In this document: one piece after another, positions 5,033 through 5,851 of the stretch
Numbering within the stretch: position 1 is the stretch's first letter
Layout of the letters: each line of letters opens with the position of its first letter
Assembly (NCBI GenBank): GCA_945281075.1
Contig: CALYQE010000116.1
Coordinates: 1 to 5,851 of the forward strand
Direction: 5' to 3'
Length of the DNA stretch: 5,851 nucleotides
Origin: an uncultured Lactobacillus sp.
GTDB taxonomy: Bacteria; Bacillota; Bacilli; Lactobacillales; Lactobacillaceae
Translations under genes and position numbers: made by a program
Notes under the pieces: model-generated
Database searches by the model: none
The model's input: the letters and a program-made list of their open reading frames with translations, nothing else
Told to the model about the DNA's origin: nothing

Positions 5033-5851
5033 AAGTAATTTACCAACTCTTCTTCCGATCTAATTGTCTGTGGAATTGTGACGTCGTCTTGCCGCAAATC
5101 ATCGATTACCTGCTGGAAAAACGGCACATCCAAGCCAATTTTCTTCAGCAACTTAACCTGACTGAAGACTTCCGGAGTTGTGCCCTGCGTCAGTAATTTC
5201 CCATCGTTCATCACAAGGACATCATCCGCCAAACTAGCCTCATCAATATCGTGGGTAATTGCAATGACCGTTAAGCCGTATTCTTGCATCATTTGACGCA
5301 CAATTGCTAAGATTTGATCTCTGCCTTGAGGATCAAGCATCGAGGTTGCTTCGTCTAAAATAATAATTTTGGGTTTAATGGCTAAAATACCAGCAATTGC
5401 GACGCGCTGCTTTTGTCCTCCTGATAGGTTGGCCGGTTCAGTGTGCGCATACTCACTCATTCCGACCGCTTCAATTGCTTTGGGCACGATTTTGAGCATT
5501 TCAGTGCGCGGTACGCCGCGGTTCTCTAATCCAAAAGCAACATCATCAGCAACCGTGGCCCCAACAAATTGATTATCGGGGTTCTGAAAGACAACGCCAA
5601 CTTTATCCCTGATGTCCCAGACCGTATCATCATTTAACACCGTGCCGTCCACTTCAATCAAAGTAGCAGGATTATCATCTGGAATTAGCAAGCCATTGAT
5701 TAACCTGATAATCGTTGATTTGCCACTCCCATTATGACCAATAATTGAGGTCCATGAACCGCGTTTAATTTCACAGCTAACGTTATCAATTGCGGGTGAG
5801 TCAGACTCAGGATATGTAAAACTAAGATTTTTGATTTTAATAATATTATCG
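5008..5851 (-). CDS. ecfA1: ECF transporter ATP-binding protein EcfA1 (lacks a few N-terminal residues at the window edge)
   Basis: The frame is open to the right edge and gives 280 residues, beginning [15 protein letters not shown]; the start codon is probably only a few codons outside. An internal TTG near 5691 can be discarded as a start because the preceding in-frame sequence encodes the Walker A motif. Counting from the first residue in the window: Walker [10 protein letters not shown] (38-46), Q-loop Gln89 in [11 protein letters not shown] (87-97), signature LSGGQ (142-146), Walker B IIILDEA (162-168) with Glu167, switch His200. VFQNPDNQ is characteristic of EcfA1. It is the first ecf gene, with its promoter outside the window; in this gene neighbourhood rplQ usually lies upstream. 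It overlaps ecfA2 by 25 bases. Confidence 0.95.
   Translation of the reverse strand, partial: DNIIKIKNLSFTYPESDSPAIDNVSCEIKRGSWTSIIGHNGSGKSTIIRLINGLLIPDDNPATLIEVDGTVLNDDTVWDIRDKVGVVFQNPDNQFVGATVADDVAFGLENRGVPRTEMLKIVPKAIEAVGMSEYAHTEPANLSGGQKQRVAIAGILAIKPKIIILDEATSMLDPQGRDQILAIVRQMMQEYGLTVIAITHDIDEASLADDVLVMNDGKLLTQGTTPEVFSQVKLLKKIGLDVPFFQQVIDDLRQDDVTIPQTIRSEEELVNYLCQLNSKK

Noticed and set aside
5369..5572. Plus-strand 67-codon open frame
   Set aside because: It is antisense to the conserved ATPase core of ecfA1 and has no independent support.
5689..5691. Internal TTG as the start of ecfA1
   Set aside because: Starting here would remove the Walker A motif, which is encoded in frame just upstream (GHNGSGKST). 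The true start is beyond the right edge.

Overview
The window looks like chromosome of a low-GC Gram-positive bacterium, most likely a lactobacillus (Lactobacillaceae). The evidence is the gene order, read along the minus strand: ecfA1-ecfA2-ecfT-truA-rplM-rpsI. This is the conserved tail of the large ribosomal-protein cluster in Bacillota, usually preceded by rpoA-rplQ. The strong AGGAGG-type ribosome binding sites, the TTG and GTG starts, an L13-type leader and a CcpA-like site all fit. Species cannot be fixed from this sequence. Every supported gene lies on the minus strand, so the biological reading direction is from base 5851 to base 1.

Region 5851-3385 holds the shared energy module of an ECF vitamin transporter: two ATPases (EcfA1, EcfA2) and the transmembrane coupling protein EcfT. 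Their ends overlap or nearly touch (a 25-base overlap, a 4-base gap, and a TAATG overlap into truA), so they probably form one transcript with coupled translation. EcfA1 is cut by the right edge, but only a few N-terminal residues are missing. truA (tRNA pseudouridine synthase) is the last gene of this unit. No S (substrate-binding) component is in the window; such genes are normally scattered elsewhere.

Region 2600-1539 is a separate transcription unit. A near-consensus sigma-A promoter (TTGACA, 17 bases, TATTCT) has its -35 box over the truA stop codon. A short structured leader, the likely L13/S9 autoregulatory leader, follows, then rplM (TTG start), rpsI, and a strong intrinsic terminator.

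Only 19 bases after that terminator's T-tract begins a 116-codon gene resembling the DUF6176 family, of unknown function, which ends in its own terminator. No convincing private promoter was found for it, so it may depend on readthrough of the ribosomal transcript.

Region 1168-883 is a 286-base AT-rich intergenic stretch. It contains the DUF6176-like gene's terminator, an AT-rich upstream region with a perfect palindrome, a probable promoter, and a 14-base element matching the CcpA operator (cre) consensus at 13 of 14 positions, at the predicted transcription start. It leads into the 5' part of a secreted BspA-like surface protein with tandem DUF285-type repeats. That gene runs off the left edge. 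It is the accessory part of the window; the rest is core housekeeping.

No tRNA, rRNA, insertion sequence, CRISPR array or phage gene was recognised. No clearly new multi-gene system is visible. The best leads are the cre-like control of the surface protein, its nearly identical DNA repeats, and the orphan gene placed behind the rpsI terminator.
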